NCBI RefSeq assembly: GCF_000217815.1
Contig: NC_015707.1
Location: 744,001-808,000, forward strand
Source: Pseudothermotoga thermarum DSM 5069
GTDB lineage: Bacteria; Thermotogota; Thermotogae; Thermotogales; DSM-5069
DNA length: 64,000 nucleotides
Reading direction: 5' to 3'
Every line of letters starts with the position of its first letter. The first letter of the stretch is position 1. Below are positions 29,863 to 40,320 of the stretch, piece after piece. A program made the position numbers and the translations under genes. A model generated the notes under the pieces. The model had not been told where the DNA came from. It worked only from the letters and a program-made list of their open reading frames with translations, and ran no database searches.

Positions 29863-30933
29863 ATGGCGAAGGTTTTTTTCACGGATATGAGTGTTAACTC
29901 TTCCATGAACATGTTTCAGAAATTTCAAAGACTTCTCGAGCAGCTTGAGCTTGGTAACATCTTGTCAAAGGGAACTTTGGTTGCGGTAAAAGTTCACTTT
30001 GGTGAGTATGGGAACTTGGCTTTTGTAAAACCTCAATATTTAAGGATATTGGTTGATCACATAAAAAAATTTGAAGCGAAACCCTTTTTGACAGACGCAA
30101 ACACCTTGTACAAAGGTCAACGTTCAAACGCTGTAGATCACATTTGGAATGCCATTTTGAACGGTTTTACACCCGAAGTTGTCGGAGCCCCTGTGATAAT
30201 TGCCGATGGATTGAGAGGAGCAGATCAGATCGAAGTGGAGATAAACGGTAATTATGTAAAAAAAGCCAAGATAGGCTCCGCGATAGCTTTGGCAGATGTA
30301 CTTATCTCCGTTGCCCATTTCAAAGGACATATGTCTTCTGGTTTTGGTGGAACCATCAAAAACGTCGGAATGGGAAGTGCATCACGAGCTGGTAAACTTG
30401 AACAACATTCTGAAACCAAGCCCAAGGTGAATGTTGAAAATTGCGTGGCTTGCAAAATGTGCCAAAGATTTTGCCCAACAGGAGCTATAACTGTACAAAA
30501 GTACGCGGTTATAAACTATGATATTTGCATTGGCTGTGGAGAATGTGTGGCGATGTGCAGCTACGGTGCGATGGAGCCAAGGTGGGATAGCTCAAACGAA
30601 GTTTTGTGCAAAAAGATGGTTGAATACACAAAGGCGGTTTTAAAAGATAAAAAAGCTGTATTCATCGCTTTTTTGATGGATATCTCACCAGACTGCGATT
30701 GTTGGAACGCAAACAAGCAACCGGTGGCGCCAAACATAGGTATTGCGGCAAGTTATGATCCAGTTGCACTTGAACAGGCATGCATAGATTTGGTTATAAA
30801 AACTGTTGGTAAAGATCCTTTCAAAGAAATACATCCAAAGGCACCTTGGGAAGTTCAGATTGAATATGCCGAGCAGATTGGACTAGGTTCTAGACAGTAC
30901 GAGCTTGTGAAAGTTGCGTGCGATTTGCGGTGA
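29863..30933 (+). CDS. DUF362 protein with two [4Fe-4S] clusters
   Basis: A 356-aa protein. The N-terminal DUF362 domain (about 1-190) has HFGEYGN and HFKGHMSSGFGGTIKNVGMG, followed by a ferredoxin module with CVACKMCQRFCP and CIGCGECVAMC, each binding one [4Fe-4S] cluster. The C-terminal part closes the DUF362 fold (PNIGIAASYDPVALEQAC). Function of the family is unclear. The start at 29863 has GGGGATGA upstream; the longer frame lies inside namZ. Confidence 0.87.
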   Translation: MAKVFFTDMSVNSSMNMFQKFQRLLEQLELGNILSKGTLVAVKVHFGEYGNLAFVKPQYLRILVDHIKKFEAKPFLTDANTLYKGQRSNAVDHIWNAILNGFTPEVVGAPVIIADGLRGADQIEVEINGNYVKKAKIGSAIALADVLISVAHFKGHMSSGFGGTIKNVGMGSASRAGKLEQHSETKPKVNVENCVACKMCQRFCPTGAITVQKYAVINYDICIGCGECVAMCSYGAMEPRWDSSNEVLCKKMVEYTKAVLKDKKAVFIAFLMDISPDCDCWNANKQPVAPNIGIAASYDPVALEQACIDLVIKTVGKDPFKEIHPKAPWEVQIEYAEQIGLGSRQYELVKVACDLR

Positions 30934-30949
30934 GGCAGTTAGTAGTTAA

Positions 30950-32026
30950 TCACAATAACCTTTGACCAGATGACTTGTCGTAGATCAGCACTTTGTCCGA
31001 ACTGACAAAAACATAAACTGTTTGCCCGGGCTGCAATTTTTGCTCAAGGGAAGTAACGACCTTGAAGATTTGCCCGTTTGTCTGCAGCGTCACAATCTGT
31101 TCGCGTCCCATAGGTTCAACTGTGTAAACAGTCGAGCGGATACTATTTTCCTTATATTCCGAGGAGATAACGGCATGTTCCGGTCTAAAAGCTAAAACAA
31201 ATTCCCTCTGACCTGTCTGTGTCAACGACTCCACAAACGCATAATTCAACTTGCTATCACCGATGTAGATCATCCTATCATCGATGTTCAACTTAGCTTC
31301 AAGTAAATTTGCAGGTGGGTTTCCAAGAAAGCTTGCCACAAAGGTATGATTTGGTTTTGCGTATACTTCTTCTGGGGTTCCAATTTGAACAACTCGACCG
31401 TTATTCAAAACAACTATTCTATCTGCTATGGCTAAAGCCTCAGCTTGATCGTGTGTGACATAAATCGATGTAATTTTGAGATCTTTTTGAAGCTTTTTTA
31501 TCTCTGCTCTTACGTTCAATCTCAATAAAGCATCAAGGTTGCTCAAAGGTTCATCAAACAAAAGTATTCTCGGTTCTTTAACAAGAGCACGTGCTATTGC
31601 AACACGTTGTTGCTGCCCACCGCTGAGTTGCCAGGGGTAGCGATCCAAAAGTTGGTCTATTTGAAGCATTTGTGAAACTTGAAGAACCTTTTCTCTTATT
31701 TGTTGCGGTTTAACTTTTTTAAGCGTCAAAGGAAAAGCTATATTTTCATAAACTTTCATATGTGGATAAAGCGCCCAATTTTGAAACACCAAGCCAACGT
31801 TTCTATCTTTTGGCGGTATATTGGTAACATCGACGTCATCGAAGAAAATTTGACCAGAAGTTGGTTTATATATACCGGCTATCAAATACATCAATGTGGT
31901 TTTACCGCTTCCAGAGGGGCCAAGTAATACGACGAACTCTCCATTCCCTATGCTAAAGCTAACATTTGAAAGTGCAACAACTTTTCCGAAAGTCTTTGTG
32001 ACATTTTTCACTTCAACTCTTGCCAA
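30950..32026 (-). CDS. ABC transporter ATP-binding protein, MalK/UgpC type
   Basis: A 358-aa ATPase with Walker [11 protein letters not shown] loop VFQNWALYP, signature [15 protein letters not shown], Walker [12 protein letters not shown] and H loop VTHDQAE. The C-terminal TOBE regulatory domain (about 240-358) is as in sugar importers. TTG 32026 has GGAGGTGAAC upstream. It is the last gene of the importer operon and may serve the second importer at 40321-43294 too. Confidence 0.94.
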   Translation of the reverse strand: MARVEVKNVTKTFGKVVALSNVSFSIGNGEFVVLLGPSGSGKTTLMYLIAGIYKPTSGQIFFDDVDVTNIPPKDRNVGLVFQNWALYPHMKVYENIAFPLTLKKVKPQQIREKVLQVSQMLQIDQLLDRYPWQLSGGQQQRVAIARALVKEPRILLFDEPLSNLDALLRLNVRAEIKKLQKDLKITSIYVTHDQAEALAIADRIVVLNNGRVVQIGTPEEVYAKPNHTFVASFLGNPPANLLEAKLNIDDRMIYIGDSKLNYAFVESLTQTGQREFVLAFRPEHAVISSEYKENSIRSTVYTVEPMGREQIVTLQTNGQIFKVVTSLEQKLQPGQTVYVFVSSDKVLIYDKSSGQRLL

Positions 32027-32032
32027 ACGAGT

Positions 32033-32908
32033 TCACCTCCTGATACCACCAGTGTAGACTTTAAATAAAAGCTGTTGACTCGATATGTAGAAAACAATCG
32101 TTGGTAGAAGATAAAAAGTCGCTGCTGCAGCAAGTAGTGGCATGTATGCTATTTCAGTTTCCAGATTTGACTCTATGAAAGTTGCCAAAGTCTTATCTAT
32201 CAGAAAAGTTCGGACATAAATTATGTCCTGCCATCCTGCGAGAAATCCAAAGATTAAAACTGCAACTATACCTGGTTTTATTAAAGGTAAGAGTATTTTT
32301 CTCCACACTTTTAATCTTGAAGCTCCATCGATTAAAGCAGACCATTCGGTTTCCCACGGCAAAAGATCAAAGAAACCTTTCATAAGCCAAACAGATAAAG
32401 GCACTTCTAAGGCTGCTCTTGCGAATATCACGTAGAAGAAGGAGAAATATCTAATAAAAATCATGTTTGACGGCATAAGTATTCTGTAGAGAAAATAAAC
32501 CCCAACTATGAGTACTGATCCAGGTAAAGCATGGATGAGCAACATCGAAAGCAAAAGGATTTTACGCCCTCTGAATTTTATTCTTGAAATGGCATATCCA
32601 GTTAATGTTCCAACCAAAGTTGTTACAACGGCTACCCCCCCTGCTACTATAGCCGTACTGAGAGCATGTAACCATATATTTTCTCTTAACCCACCAGTGA
32701 TGGCGATTCGACCTTCAAATAGCAGTTTCCAGTTTTTTAAAGTGAATCTAAAAGTCGAAAAATCAAAATTAGTCGCCATTTGATTACCAAAACTTGATAT
32801 CACCAAAAGTGCAAAAGCAACAAGAATAGGTGAAGAAAGCGCTAAAAGTACGGCAAGATATATAAACTCTTTAATCTTACTTTTAGTTTCGACGTCCATT
32901 TGTGCCAT
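32033..32908 (-). CDS. ABC sugar-type permease, MalG-like
   Basis: A 291-aa membrane protein with six predicted helices and the EAA loop DGASRLKVWRKILLPLIKPG contacting the ATPase. The ATG at 32908 shares a base with the upstream stop (TGATG); GTG 32911 is possible. Pairs with the 32908-33846 permease. Confidence 0.92.
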   Translation of the reverse strand: MAQMDVETKSKIKEFIYLAVLLALSSPILVAFALLVISSFGNQMATNFDFSTFRFTLKNWKLLFEGRIAITGGLRENIWLHALSTAIVAGGVAVVTTLVGTLTGYAISRIKFRGRKILLLSMLLIHALPGSVLIVGVYFLYRILMPSNMIFIRYFSFFYVIFARAALEVPLSVWLMKGFFDLLPWETEWSALIDGASRLKVWRKILLPLIKPGIVAVLIFGFLAGWQDIIYVRTFLIDKTLATFIESNLETEIAYMPLLAAAATFYLLPTIVFYISSQQLLFKVYTGGIRR

Positions 32909-33846
32909 CACAAATCCCCTCTCGGTTCGGTGAGAAGTTTATCAAAACCAAGGATTTTCAACGTAATCCATCCCAAAAACGCCCCAACTATGACTAACAG
33001 AACACCTGCTGCGGCTGCAAAACCTTGGTCAAAAATTCCTGTGAAAGCTAATTCATAAACATACAAAGCCCACGGTGTACCGTAGGATTTATCAACTAAT
33101 CTCCAGGAAACAAGAAGGTAAGTATGAGCGTAAGAGGTTAAAAGACTAAGCAACTGCCAAGTTGCCACGTACATGATGTGCCATCTTATTTGTGGAATTA
33201 AAATACGTTTACACAATTGCCAGTCAGTTGCTCCATCAACTCTTGCTGCTATAACATGTTCAGCAGGGATACTACTTATTGCCGACGAAAGCACAATCAT
33301 GCCAAAGCTTACTCCTACTAGACCGTTTACAAATATTATTACACTCCATGCACCATATGGAAGGTATTCTTGCCCCCAAGAAATGGGTTTTTGAATTAAT
33401 CCAAGCTTCAAAAATATCGAATTAAGTGTACCGATCTCACTACCATGGAAAAAGTAGTACCAGACCAAACTGTAAACTGCTATTGGGGCCATTCTTGGCA
33501 AAAGCCAGATTGTGTTGATAATTGCATTTGAACGTTTCTCCACGAAGAAGTTGATCAAAGCCAACAACAATCCACCAAGTACATTGATCAGTAAAGTAAC
33601 TGACACAAAAACAACTGTTGTTAGAAAAACAGCTCTAACCGAGGGATCATTTTGGATCGCATGGAACAAACGATAGTAGTTTCTCCAGCCGATAATCATC
33701 CACGCGTATCTATTGATGTTCCAATTTCTCAGTGGAGTGAAACTGATGTATATTGTAAGGATCATTGGCAGGAAATAGAATACAACTAAAATTATGAGAG
33801 CTGGGACCAGGAAGGTCCACAGCTCTCTTGATCCTTTGGTTCTCAT
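32908..33846 (-). CDS. ABC sugar-type permease, MalF/UgpA-like
   Basis: A 312-aa permease with six helices and the EAA-type loop ARVDGATDWQLCKRILIPQI. ATG 33846 overlaps the binding-protein stop (ATGA); the longer TTG start at 33864 is less likely. Confidence 0.92.
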   Translation of the reverse strand: MRTKGSRELWTFLVPALIILVVFYFLPMILTIYISFTPLRNWNINRYAWMIIGWRNYYRLFHAIQNDPSVRAVFLTTVVFVSVTLLINVLGGLLLALINFFVEKRSNAIINTIWLLPRMAPIAVYSLVWYYFFHGSEIGTLNSIFLKLGLIQKPISWGQEYLPYGAWSVIIFVNGLVGVSFGMIVLSSAISSIPAEHVIAARVDGATDWQLCKRILIPQIRWHIMYVATWQLLSLLTSYAHTYLLVSWRLVDKSYGTPWALYVYELAFTGIFDQGFAAAAGVLLVIVGAFLGWITLKILGFDKLLTEPRGDL

Positions 33847-35426
33847 TGCCCGCCGAATCTCCAATCCGTTGGAATTTGACCAACTATTGAAACACTTTGC
33901 TTTAGTTCGAGATCCGCATTGATTTTGCTTATTATGAATTCCACAGCTTTATCAGGTTGCATCCTGCCTCTCAAAACGTTGTCCACCACTTCGGCAAAAA
34001 TTGCTGCAAGTTTTGGATACATGGGATGCATTGGTGGAAAGTTGGTGTAATCGAGCATATAAGCAACCTCACTTAAAAATCTTGCATTTATTGGATGAAC
34101 AGTTGCCTTCACAATATCCGCCAAAACAGCTTTAACGGACTCGTCCAAATCGATTCGTAAATTGTAAAGATCATCTAGCCACTTTTTGTCAGCAAGTAAC
34201 TTGGCAGGTTCTTTACCAACTGGCAAGTGAGCGCTTATAATGCTATGAATTGCATTGATATCTGGATCACAAGCTTTTGCAATTATTAAAAACGCCAGTT
34301 CGTCGTAAATTTCCTTTAATGCGGTATATTTTGGATTTTGCGAACCAGCCTTAGAACTGATCATCCACATGAACGGCTGGCTCAAGGTAACTGGTTTCTT
34401 TCCAGGTTCACCCGCTGGGAACAATGTGTAATAGAACCAGCTTTCAACTTCTTCAGGTGTTAGGCCTCTTGCTTGACCCGTTTTTGGATCTGTGTAATAA
34501 CTTTTTGTTTGCCATTCTGTCCAGTACCAAGTTCCACCGATGTCGAATAGTGTTTTGCCGCCAACAATGGCAGGATGCACTTGTTTTGCCCAATCCCAAG
34601 CCATTATATCACTTGGCAGAAGGTTTTCTCGGGCAAATACCCATTCAATCGTCAACCATTTGTAAACAGCAGGAACATCGAGGACTAATTTGCCCGTCTT
34701 TGGATCATATAGCGAACCACCAAAAGCCAATATGAACTGCATCAAGTCTGGATGTGCAGTGCCTCTTCTATGGATCAACCCCCACTCTGAAGCCCCTTTC
34801 TGAACAGCTTCTTTTGCCCATTTGTAAACATCAAACCAAGTAAAATTACCTTCAACGACTTTCTTGTCTAAATCAGTTAGATCCAGACCGATTTTTGCAG
34901 CTATGTCTTTTCGAATATAAAATGGTCGAGCCTCAGTGTCTTGAGGTAATCCATACAAACCTCCCTTGTACCTTGCGGCATCCACTTGTGTCGTGTAAAA
35001 GTCAGACATGAGCTCTTCGTACTTTGTTGCATATTTGCTGATATCTAAGAGGTAACCTTCTTCTGCCAAGGAAGCTATGTATACATAAGAATTCACAAGG
35101 AAATCTCCAGCCGTACCAAGCGGTTGTTTGCTCAAAAACTCCTGATACATTTGCGTAAAGTCAAGTTCGTATCTAGTTTCGCGGATGGTAATTTTTACGT
35201 TGATGCCATTCTTTGACCAAATGCTGTTTATCCTTCTTGCAGCTTCCACTATTCCTAGTACTCTCATAACGCTATTTGGATCTCCCGAGCTCCAAACACT
35301 GTAACGAACCTCGCTTATACCATTCCTCATCAAAGCTTTTCCAACTTCAATTAAACCCTCTTCAATGCTTGCGCTTATCAATAGCGTACCAACAAGGATA
35401 AGTACTACCACCAGCAACTTCTTCAT
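33843..35426 (-). CDS. ABC extracellular solute-binding protein
   Basis: A large binding protein of 527 aa with signal peptide MKKLLVVVLILVGTLLISAS. The architecture is family 1 sugar-binding-like (YKGGLYGLPQDTEARPFYIRKDIAAKIGLDL, followed by a Trp-rich GGTWYWTEWQTKSYYTD region). Such Trp-rich, larger proteins often bind oligosaccharides, but the ligand cannot be read from sequence. First gene of the minus-strand importer operon. Confidence 0.88.
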   Translation of the reverse strand: MKKLLVVVLILVGTLLISASIEEGLIEVGKALMRNGISEVRYSVWSSGDPNSVMRVLGIVEAARRINSIWSKNGINVKITIRETRYELDFTQMYQEFLSKQPLGTAGDFLVNSYVYIASLAEEGYLLDISKYATKYEELMSDFYTTQVDAARYKGGLYGLPQDTEARPFYIRKDIAAKIGLDLTDLDKKVVEGNFTWFDVYKWAKEAVQKGASEWGLIHRRGTAHPDLMQFILAFGGSLYDPKTGKLVLDVPAVYKWLTIEWVFARENLLPSDIMAWDWAKQVHPAIVGGKTLFDIGGTWYWTEWQTKSYYTDPKTGQARGLTPEEVESWFYYTLFPAGEPGKKPVTLSQPFMWMISSKAGSQNPKYTALKEIYDELAFLIIAKACDPDINAIHSIISAHLPVGKEPAKLLADKKWLDDLYNLRIDLDESVKAVLADIVKATVHPINARFLSEVAYMLDYTNFPPMHPMYPKLAAIFAEVVDNVLRGRMQPDKAVEFIISKINADLELKQSVSIVGQIPTDWRFGGQ

Positions 35427-35457
35427 ACAAACACCCCCCTTGGAAATTTGTTAACTA

Positions 35458-35486
35458 ATAATACATTAACGTTTCTTTTTTGTCAA
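35458..35486 (-). promoter_or_regulatory. Strong promoter of the ABC importer operon
   Basis: TTGACA (35481-35486), 17-nt spacer and TATTAT (35458-35463) on the minus strand, near consensus. GTTAA/TTAAC arms flank the -10 and may be an operator. Confidence 0.85.
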
Positions 35487-35706
35487 CATTTCGAAATCAA
35501 AAATCGAAAGGTTAATGAATTTGGTTCTCTATCGTCAATGGAAAAATGTCAAAGCGAAATAGAAAATGATCTACAAAAAGTCATTAGTGTAAACAATTGA
35601 TAAAAGCCATTTCCCATACGGGTTTCGAGAGAAAAAATCGAAAGACTAAAGGAGAAAAATTAGAAAGAAAGAATGATACACTAAAGATAAGGGAGGGAAG
35701 TTTAAT
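35487..35706. other. Divergent intergenic region
   Basis: AT-rich DNA between the importer and the TIM-barrel operon. A possible plus-strand -10 (TACACT near 35674) and AAGGGAGGG before ATG 35707 were seen; no gene. Confidence 0.5.
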
Positions 35707-36561
35707 ATGGTGAGAAATGTTGGGCTGAATGTTGATACCATTAGATTATCTGGTTCGTTGAAGAATTTGAGAAAGGAGTTAGAACTTCTACGTAGCTTAG
35801 AAATAAATTTAGCTGAGATCCCTCCTGCTGGTTTGCATTTCATCTTTGGTGGAAAATTAGTGTTTTCAAAACTAAAAGAGGTACTAGAGGTAATCAGAGA
35901 TTTCCCTTTCGAATACACGATTCATATGCCAGATCCAGTAAATTTCGCAATAAATAGAGAAGAGGATTTCGAAATAGCCTCAGCTGTGGTCGAGTTTGCA
36001 AAGATAATCGATGCAAAAGTCATAGTTTACCATTGTGGTTCTCAACCAGGCATTGAAGGATTTGATTTGGAAGTTCAAAGGCTAAGTCTACTTGCAGATA
36101 TTATAGGTGATAAAAACATTTTCATAGGCATTGAAAATCTCGATCATGATATTGAGTGGACTTTAAACATATGCAAAAATGTGGGTAAGGAGAAAGTCAA
36201 ACTCACCATCGACGTTGGTCATTTGTTTTTGCATTGTAACGGTGACGTCTCAAAGTTTATTGAGCAATTGGAGCTGGGGTTGCCGTACGCTGTAGAAATT
36301 CATTTTCACGACAATTTTGGTAAGCCAGCTAATTTGTGTTGGAAAGACATAGGTGAAAAGATTTGGTTTGCCTATCTTTATGGTGTAGGTGATCTCCATC
36401 TTCCTCTGGGAATGGGAGTGCTCCCGCTAGAAATTACTTTCGAGTTGATAAACAAATATTTTGATGGTTACGTGGTTATAGAGATAAACGATTTAAACAG
36501 ATTTCAAGAAGATATAGCTAACAGTATTCGCTTGATACGCAAAAATTGTTTTTGTGGATGA
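35707..36561 (+). CDS. TIM-barrel protein, xylose isomerase/endonuclease IV-like
   Basis: A 284-aa AP-endonuclease-2-type barrel. Candidate metal ligands sit at the ends of strands in YTIHMPD, VIVYHCGS, FIGIENL, LTIDVGHLF, EIHFHDN and GYVVIEIND, the pattern seen in sugar epimerases/isomerases. Whether it is an isomerase or hydrolase is not known. First gene of a plus-strand operon with a transglutaminase-like protein, dipeptide epimerase, amidase and importer. Confidence 0.8.
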   Translation: MVRNVGLNVDTIRLSGSLKNLRKELELLRSLEINLAEIPPAGLHFIFGGKLVFSKLKEVLEVIRDFPFEYTIHMPDPVNFAINREEDFEIASAVVEFAKIIDAKVIVYHCGSQPGIEGFDLEVQRLSLLADIIGDKNIFIGIENLDHDIEWTLNICKNVGKEKVKLTIDVGHLFLHCNGDVSKFIEQLELGLPYAVEIHFHDNFGKPANLCWKDIGEKIWFAYLYGVGDLHLPLGMGVLPLEITFELINKYFDGYVVIEINDLNRFQEDIANSIRLIRKNCFCG

Positions 36562-36585
36562 TAGAATACTCTATGGGGTGATGAA

Positions 36586-37917
36586 ATGCATTTTTTAACA
36601 TGTGGGCTTCCGGAAAATATTCTGCGTGCTGAAGCATCGGGTAATTTTTCCCTTGCTAAATGTTTGATCGATCAATGGCTTGCAGACGAAAGAACAACTG
36701 AACTTCAAAAGGCTCGGCTTTCCTATGAAAAGGAAAGGATCGAAAGGATCTTGAAAACCTATCCTTACGACGAGGAAGAAGCTTTCAAAATAGCCAGCGA
36801 GCAAATCGAAGGATTTTCCCGCAAAGAATTTGAACAACTCATCGAGCAAGGCAAACTCGATTTCATATTTGTGGACGGCAAGAGAAAATTTGAAAAAAGG
36901 TTTGTTCAAAACCTTGGTTTTAGTATGAGCGAATACAAAAGCAGGATGAAGCAAGATGAAGATACGCTCGAGGCTAGGAAAATTTTGGATGAGCGGATAA
37001 AGCAGCTTTTGAACGGAGATAATCCAAAGGTTTATCGAATAAGGGCAAAGGTAATGTTAAAGGTAAAAAATGTCGAGAAAAAATCTCTTAGAGTTTGGCT
37101 TCCGTTTCCAAAAGTAGGTCTGCAGGTTTTAGATGTGAGATTAATTTCGGCAAGTAAGTCGGATTACTACGTTTCCGCCAACAACAGCCCTCAGAGAACC
37201 ATTTATTTCGAAGGTGTGGAGGATGAGTACTGGGTTGAGTTTGAGTACAAGATAAAAGAATGGGTCAACAAAGTTGATCTTGAAAAAGTTTCTAGTTCGG
37301 TTGATCCTTCTGTTCAAAGATTCTTGGCTGAAGAACCGCCGCATATCGTTTTCACGCCGTATTTGAGATATCTTGCAAATCAAATTGTAAAAAGCGAAAA
37401 AAATCCTTATTTAAAGGCAAAGTTAATTTATGACTGGATAACCAAAAACGTTCGTTATTCATACGTTAAGCCTTATGCCACTTACGAAAACATTTCCCAA
37501 TACGTTGCAGAAAATCTAAAGGGTGATTGTGGTTTCCAGGCGCTTTTGTTCATAACTTTGTGCAGAATTGAGGGAATACCGGCAAGATGGCAATCTGGTT
37601 GGTATGCAAATCCAATTTTTGCTTCACCGCATGATTGGGCTTTGTTTTACGTTGAACCATATGGTTGGCTTCCTGCAGATCTTTCTTTTGGAGGAGCAAG
37701 AAGAAATGATGAAAACATGAGAAACTTTTACTTTGGTAACCTAGATGCCTTTAGAATGGTTGCAAACGATGATTTTATGAAAGATTTCGATCCTCCCACA
37801 AGGTACCACAGAGATGATCCTACCGACAATCAAGTTGGAGAAGCAGAATTTGAAGATGGAAAGGCTGAATTTGAATCTGAGCTTGAAATAATTTCCTTTG
37901 AAGAAGAGGTGGTATGA
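36586..37917 (+). CDS. Transglutaminase-like (cysteine protease fold) protein
   Basis: A 443-aa protein with no signal peptide. The C-terminal half is a transglutaminase-like domain with the full triad Cys315 (GDCGFQ), His349 (SPHDW) and Asp365 (LPADLSFGG). The N-terminal 150 residues are charged and helical. Such domains are often peptidases. Next to a dipeptide epimerase and amidase it may cleave imported peptides, possibly muropeptides. The acidic C-terminal tail is rich in Glu. Confidence 0.85.
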   Translation: MHFLTCGLPENILRAEASGNFSLAKCLIDQWLADERTTELQKARLSYEKERIERILKTYPYDEEEAFKIASEQIEGFSRKEFEQLIEQGKLDFIFVDGKRKFEKRFVQNLGFSMSEYKSRMKQDEDTLEARKILDERIKQLLNGDNPKVYRIRAKVMLKVKNVEKKSLRVWLPFPKVGLQVLDVRLISASKSDYYVSANNSPQRTIYFEGVEDEYWVEFEYKIKEWVNKVDLEKVSSSVDPSVQRFLAEEPPHIVFTPYLRYLANQIVKSEKNPYLKAKLIYDWITKNVRYSYVKPYATYENISQYVAENLKGDCGFQALLFITLCRIEGIPARWQSGWYANPIFASPHDWALFYVEPYGWLPADLSFGGARRNDENMRNFYFGNLDAFRMVANDDFMKDFDPPTRYHRDDPTDNQVGEAEFEDGKAEFESELEIISFEEEVV

Positions 37918-38952
37918 ATGACTAAAATTTCAGAGATTAAGTTTTCTTTGAAAAGTTATCCCTATAAAAAACCATTTCACATAACAGGGAGCATTTCAAG
38001 CATAGCAACCAACGTTGAGGTTGAGATAAAGCTGAGCGACGGTATAGTCGGGTATGGCGAAGCTTCTCCTTCCTTTAGAGTTAACGGTGAAAAGCCAGAA
38101 GCTTTGATGGCAATGGAAAACTTTGTCAAAGAATTGTTGATAGGCTTGGATGTAAGACAGTACAGAAAAATCTTTGAAATAACAGACAAGTTGATATCCA
38201 CCCCAAGTTTGAAAGCAGCGCTTCAATTTGCCGTTTTGGATTGTCTTAGCCAGGTTTATGGTACAACAGTTAGCCATCTTCTTGGTGGCTACAAAAAAGA
38301 AATTGAAACAGATAAAACGGTTGGAATTGACAGCTTTGAAAATCGTGTCAAAGACGCTAAGCAAATTTTTGAAGAAGGTTTTAAGGTGATCAAAATAAAG
38401 GTTGGAGAGAACCTGCGCGAGGATATAGAGGTTTTGCAGGAGATAGCAAAGGTAACAAAAGGTGCAATGTACATCGTCGATGCGAACATGGGTTATACAC
38501 CAAAGCAAGCTGTTGAATTTGCAAAACAAGTTTACAAATCTGGAATAGATATAGCCGTCTATGAGCAACCGGTTTATTGGTCAGATTTTGATGGACTTAA
38601 ATTCGTAAGGTTCAACGTTCCGTTCCCCGTGGCAGCGGATGAATCTGCAAAGAGTAAATTCGATGTTATGAGACTTATCAAGGAAGAGGCAGTCGATTAC
38701 ATAAACATAAAGCTTATGAAATCTGGTATAAGTGATGCGTTGGCGATAGTTGAATTAGCAAAAGCAGCAAATTTGAAGCTTATGATAGGTTGCATGTCGG
38801 AATCAAGTTTGGGTATCAATCAAAGTGTGCATTTTGCGCTTGGAACAGGAGCATTTGAATTTCACGATCTGGACAGCCATCTTTTGATAAACGAAGAAAC
38901 GTTCCGGGGAAAGTTTGTACAAAATGGGCCGAAGATATCGCTTGGTGAGTGA
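37918..38952 (+). CDS. L-Ala-D/L-Glu (dipeptide) epimerase
   Basis: An enolase-superfamily epimerase of 344 aa with catalytic lysines in VIKIKVG (K159, K161) and K265 in KLMKSG, and metal ligands D188, E216 and D241 (VDANMGY, YEQPV, AADESA). The C-terminal DLD motif (FHDLDSH) marks dipeptide epimerases, which in T. maritima (TM0006) convert L-Ala-D-Glu, a peptidoglycan product. It starts directly after the transglutaminase-like stop. Confidence 0.93.
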   Translation: MTKISEIKFSLKSYPYKKPFHITGSISSIATNVEVEIKLSDGIVGYGEASPSFRVNGEKPEALMAMENFVKELLIGLDVRQYRKIFEITDKLISTPSLKAALQFAVLDCLSQVYGTTVSHLLGGYKKEIETDKTVGIDSFENRVKDAKQIFEEGFKVIKIKVGENLREDIEVLQEIAKVTKGAMYIVDANMGYTPKQAVEFAKQVYKSGIDIAVYEQPVYWSDFDGLKFVRFNVPFPVAADESAKSKFDVMRLIKEEAVDYINIKLMKSGISDALAIVELAKAANLKLMIGCMSESSLGINQSVHFALGTGAFEFHDLDSHLLINEETFRGKFVQNGPKISLGE

Positions 38953-38953
38953 T

Positions 38954-40282
38954 ATGACAATAACAGAAGCAATTAGAATGATAAGCAAACGCAAAGTTGG
39001 GATTGTGGAATTGGTGAATCTGTGTCTAGAAAATATCCACAAAAACCAAGATTTGAACGCTTTCATAACTTGCATGGAAGAACAGGCTCTTGAAGAGGCA
39101 AAGGAAAAAGAAAAGGTTGCAAAAAATGCGGATTTTGAAAAGCAACCACTTTTGGGTATTCCAATAGCTGTGAAAGATTTGATCGATGTAAAAGGTGTTC
39201 CAACAACTGCAGGGAGTTTGTTTTTCAAGGAAAATATTGCAAAAGAAGATGCCTTTGTGGTAAAGCTTCTAAGAAAAGCTGGTGCGATAATCGTTGGAAA
39301 GACAAACCTTCACGAAATAGCACTCGGAGTTACCAACAACAATCCGCATTTTGGCCCATGCAGAAATCCTTACGATAAGTCGAAAATATCAGGAGGATCA
39401 TCTGGCGGTTCTGCTGTAGCCGTTGCGACAGGTATGGCTTTGGCAGCACTTGGAACAGACACTGGTGGATCGATAAGAATACCAGCTGCGCTATGTGGGG
39501 TAGTTGGATTAAAACCGACTTACGGTGTTGTCAGCACCAGCGGAGTAATTCCTTTGGCTTGGCATCTCGATCACGTTGGACCTATTACATCCTCCGTAGA
39601 GGATGCTCACTTGATTTTCAGAATAACTCGCAAATATGATAGAAATAATCCTTACTCTGTGACAAGAGTTTATAAGGTTAAAAGAAACCTTTCACGTTTG
39701 CGTGTTGCCGTAGCGGTTGGAGAGTATATAGAAGAAGCTGATCAAAGAATTCTTGAACTTGTGAGGGATATTGCAAAATCTCTTGAGAAAATGGGCTTTT
39801 CAGTTGAACAAAAGAAATTGGATTGGCTAAAAGATTTAGCTGCCGCCAATGTTTTGATGACACAGGTGGAAGCAGCTACGTTTCACAAAGAAAGACTTTT
39901 GAAAAATCCAGAAATGTTCGGTTCGGATGTCAGAGAAAGACTCATGCAAGGTTTAAACACCAGCGGTACTGATTATGCTCTTGCAAGAAAAACACAAACT
40001 GAGGCAAAGCACATTTTCAGAGAATTCTTCAAAGAGTACGATTTAATCCTTCTTCCAACAACTCCCATCACAGCTCCACCCATTGAAGGAGAAAATGCCG
40101 TTGCAATGGCTAGAAAGTTAACACGGTTCACCGCTCCGTTCAATATTTCTGGACTTCCAGCTTTAACGGTACCGGTGGGTTTTGTCGATGGGCTGCCTGC
40201 TGGTGTGCAATTGGTTGCAAGCTGGTTTGAAGAGGAATTGCTTTTCTTTGTTGGTCAAAAAATCGAAAGTATTGTGAAATAA
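38954..40282 (+). CDS. Amidase signature family hydrolase
   Basis: A 442-aa amidase with the Ser-cisSer-Lys triad K74 (AVKDLID), S149 (GGSSGGSA) and S173 (TGGSIRIPA), at the 75- and 24-residue spacings of GatA. No gatB or gatC is nearby, so it may be a stand-alone amidase acting on peptide-derived amides. A GatA role cannot be excluded. The start at 38954 follows the epimerase stop by 1 nt. Confidence 0.88.
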   Translation: MTITEAIRMISKRKVGIVELVNLCLENIHKNQDLNAFITCMEEQALEEAKEKEKVAKNADFEKQPLLGIPIAVKDLIDVKGVPTTAGSLFFKENIAKEDAFVVKLLRKAGAIIVGKTNLHEIALGVTNNNPHFGPCRNPYDKSKISGGSSGGSAVAVATGMALAALGTDTGGSIRIPAALCGVVGLKPTYGVVSTSGVIPLAWHLDHVGPITSSVEDAHLIFRITRKYDRNNPYSVTRVYKVKRNLSRLRVAVAVGEYIEEADQRILELVRDIAKSLEKMGFSVEQKKLDWLKDLAAANVLMTQVEAATFHKERLLKNPEMFGSDVRERLMQGLNTSGTDYALARKTQTEAKHIFREFFKEYDLILLPTTPITAPPIEGENAVAMARKLTRFTAPFNISGLPALTVPVGFVDGLPAGVQLVASWFEEELLFFVGQKIESIVK

Positions 40283-40320
40283 TACATCGCATTTTAAAAT
40301 TACATTTGGGAAGTGAAAAG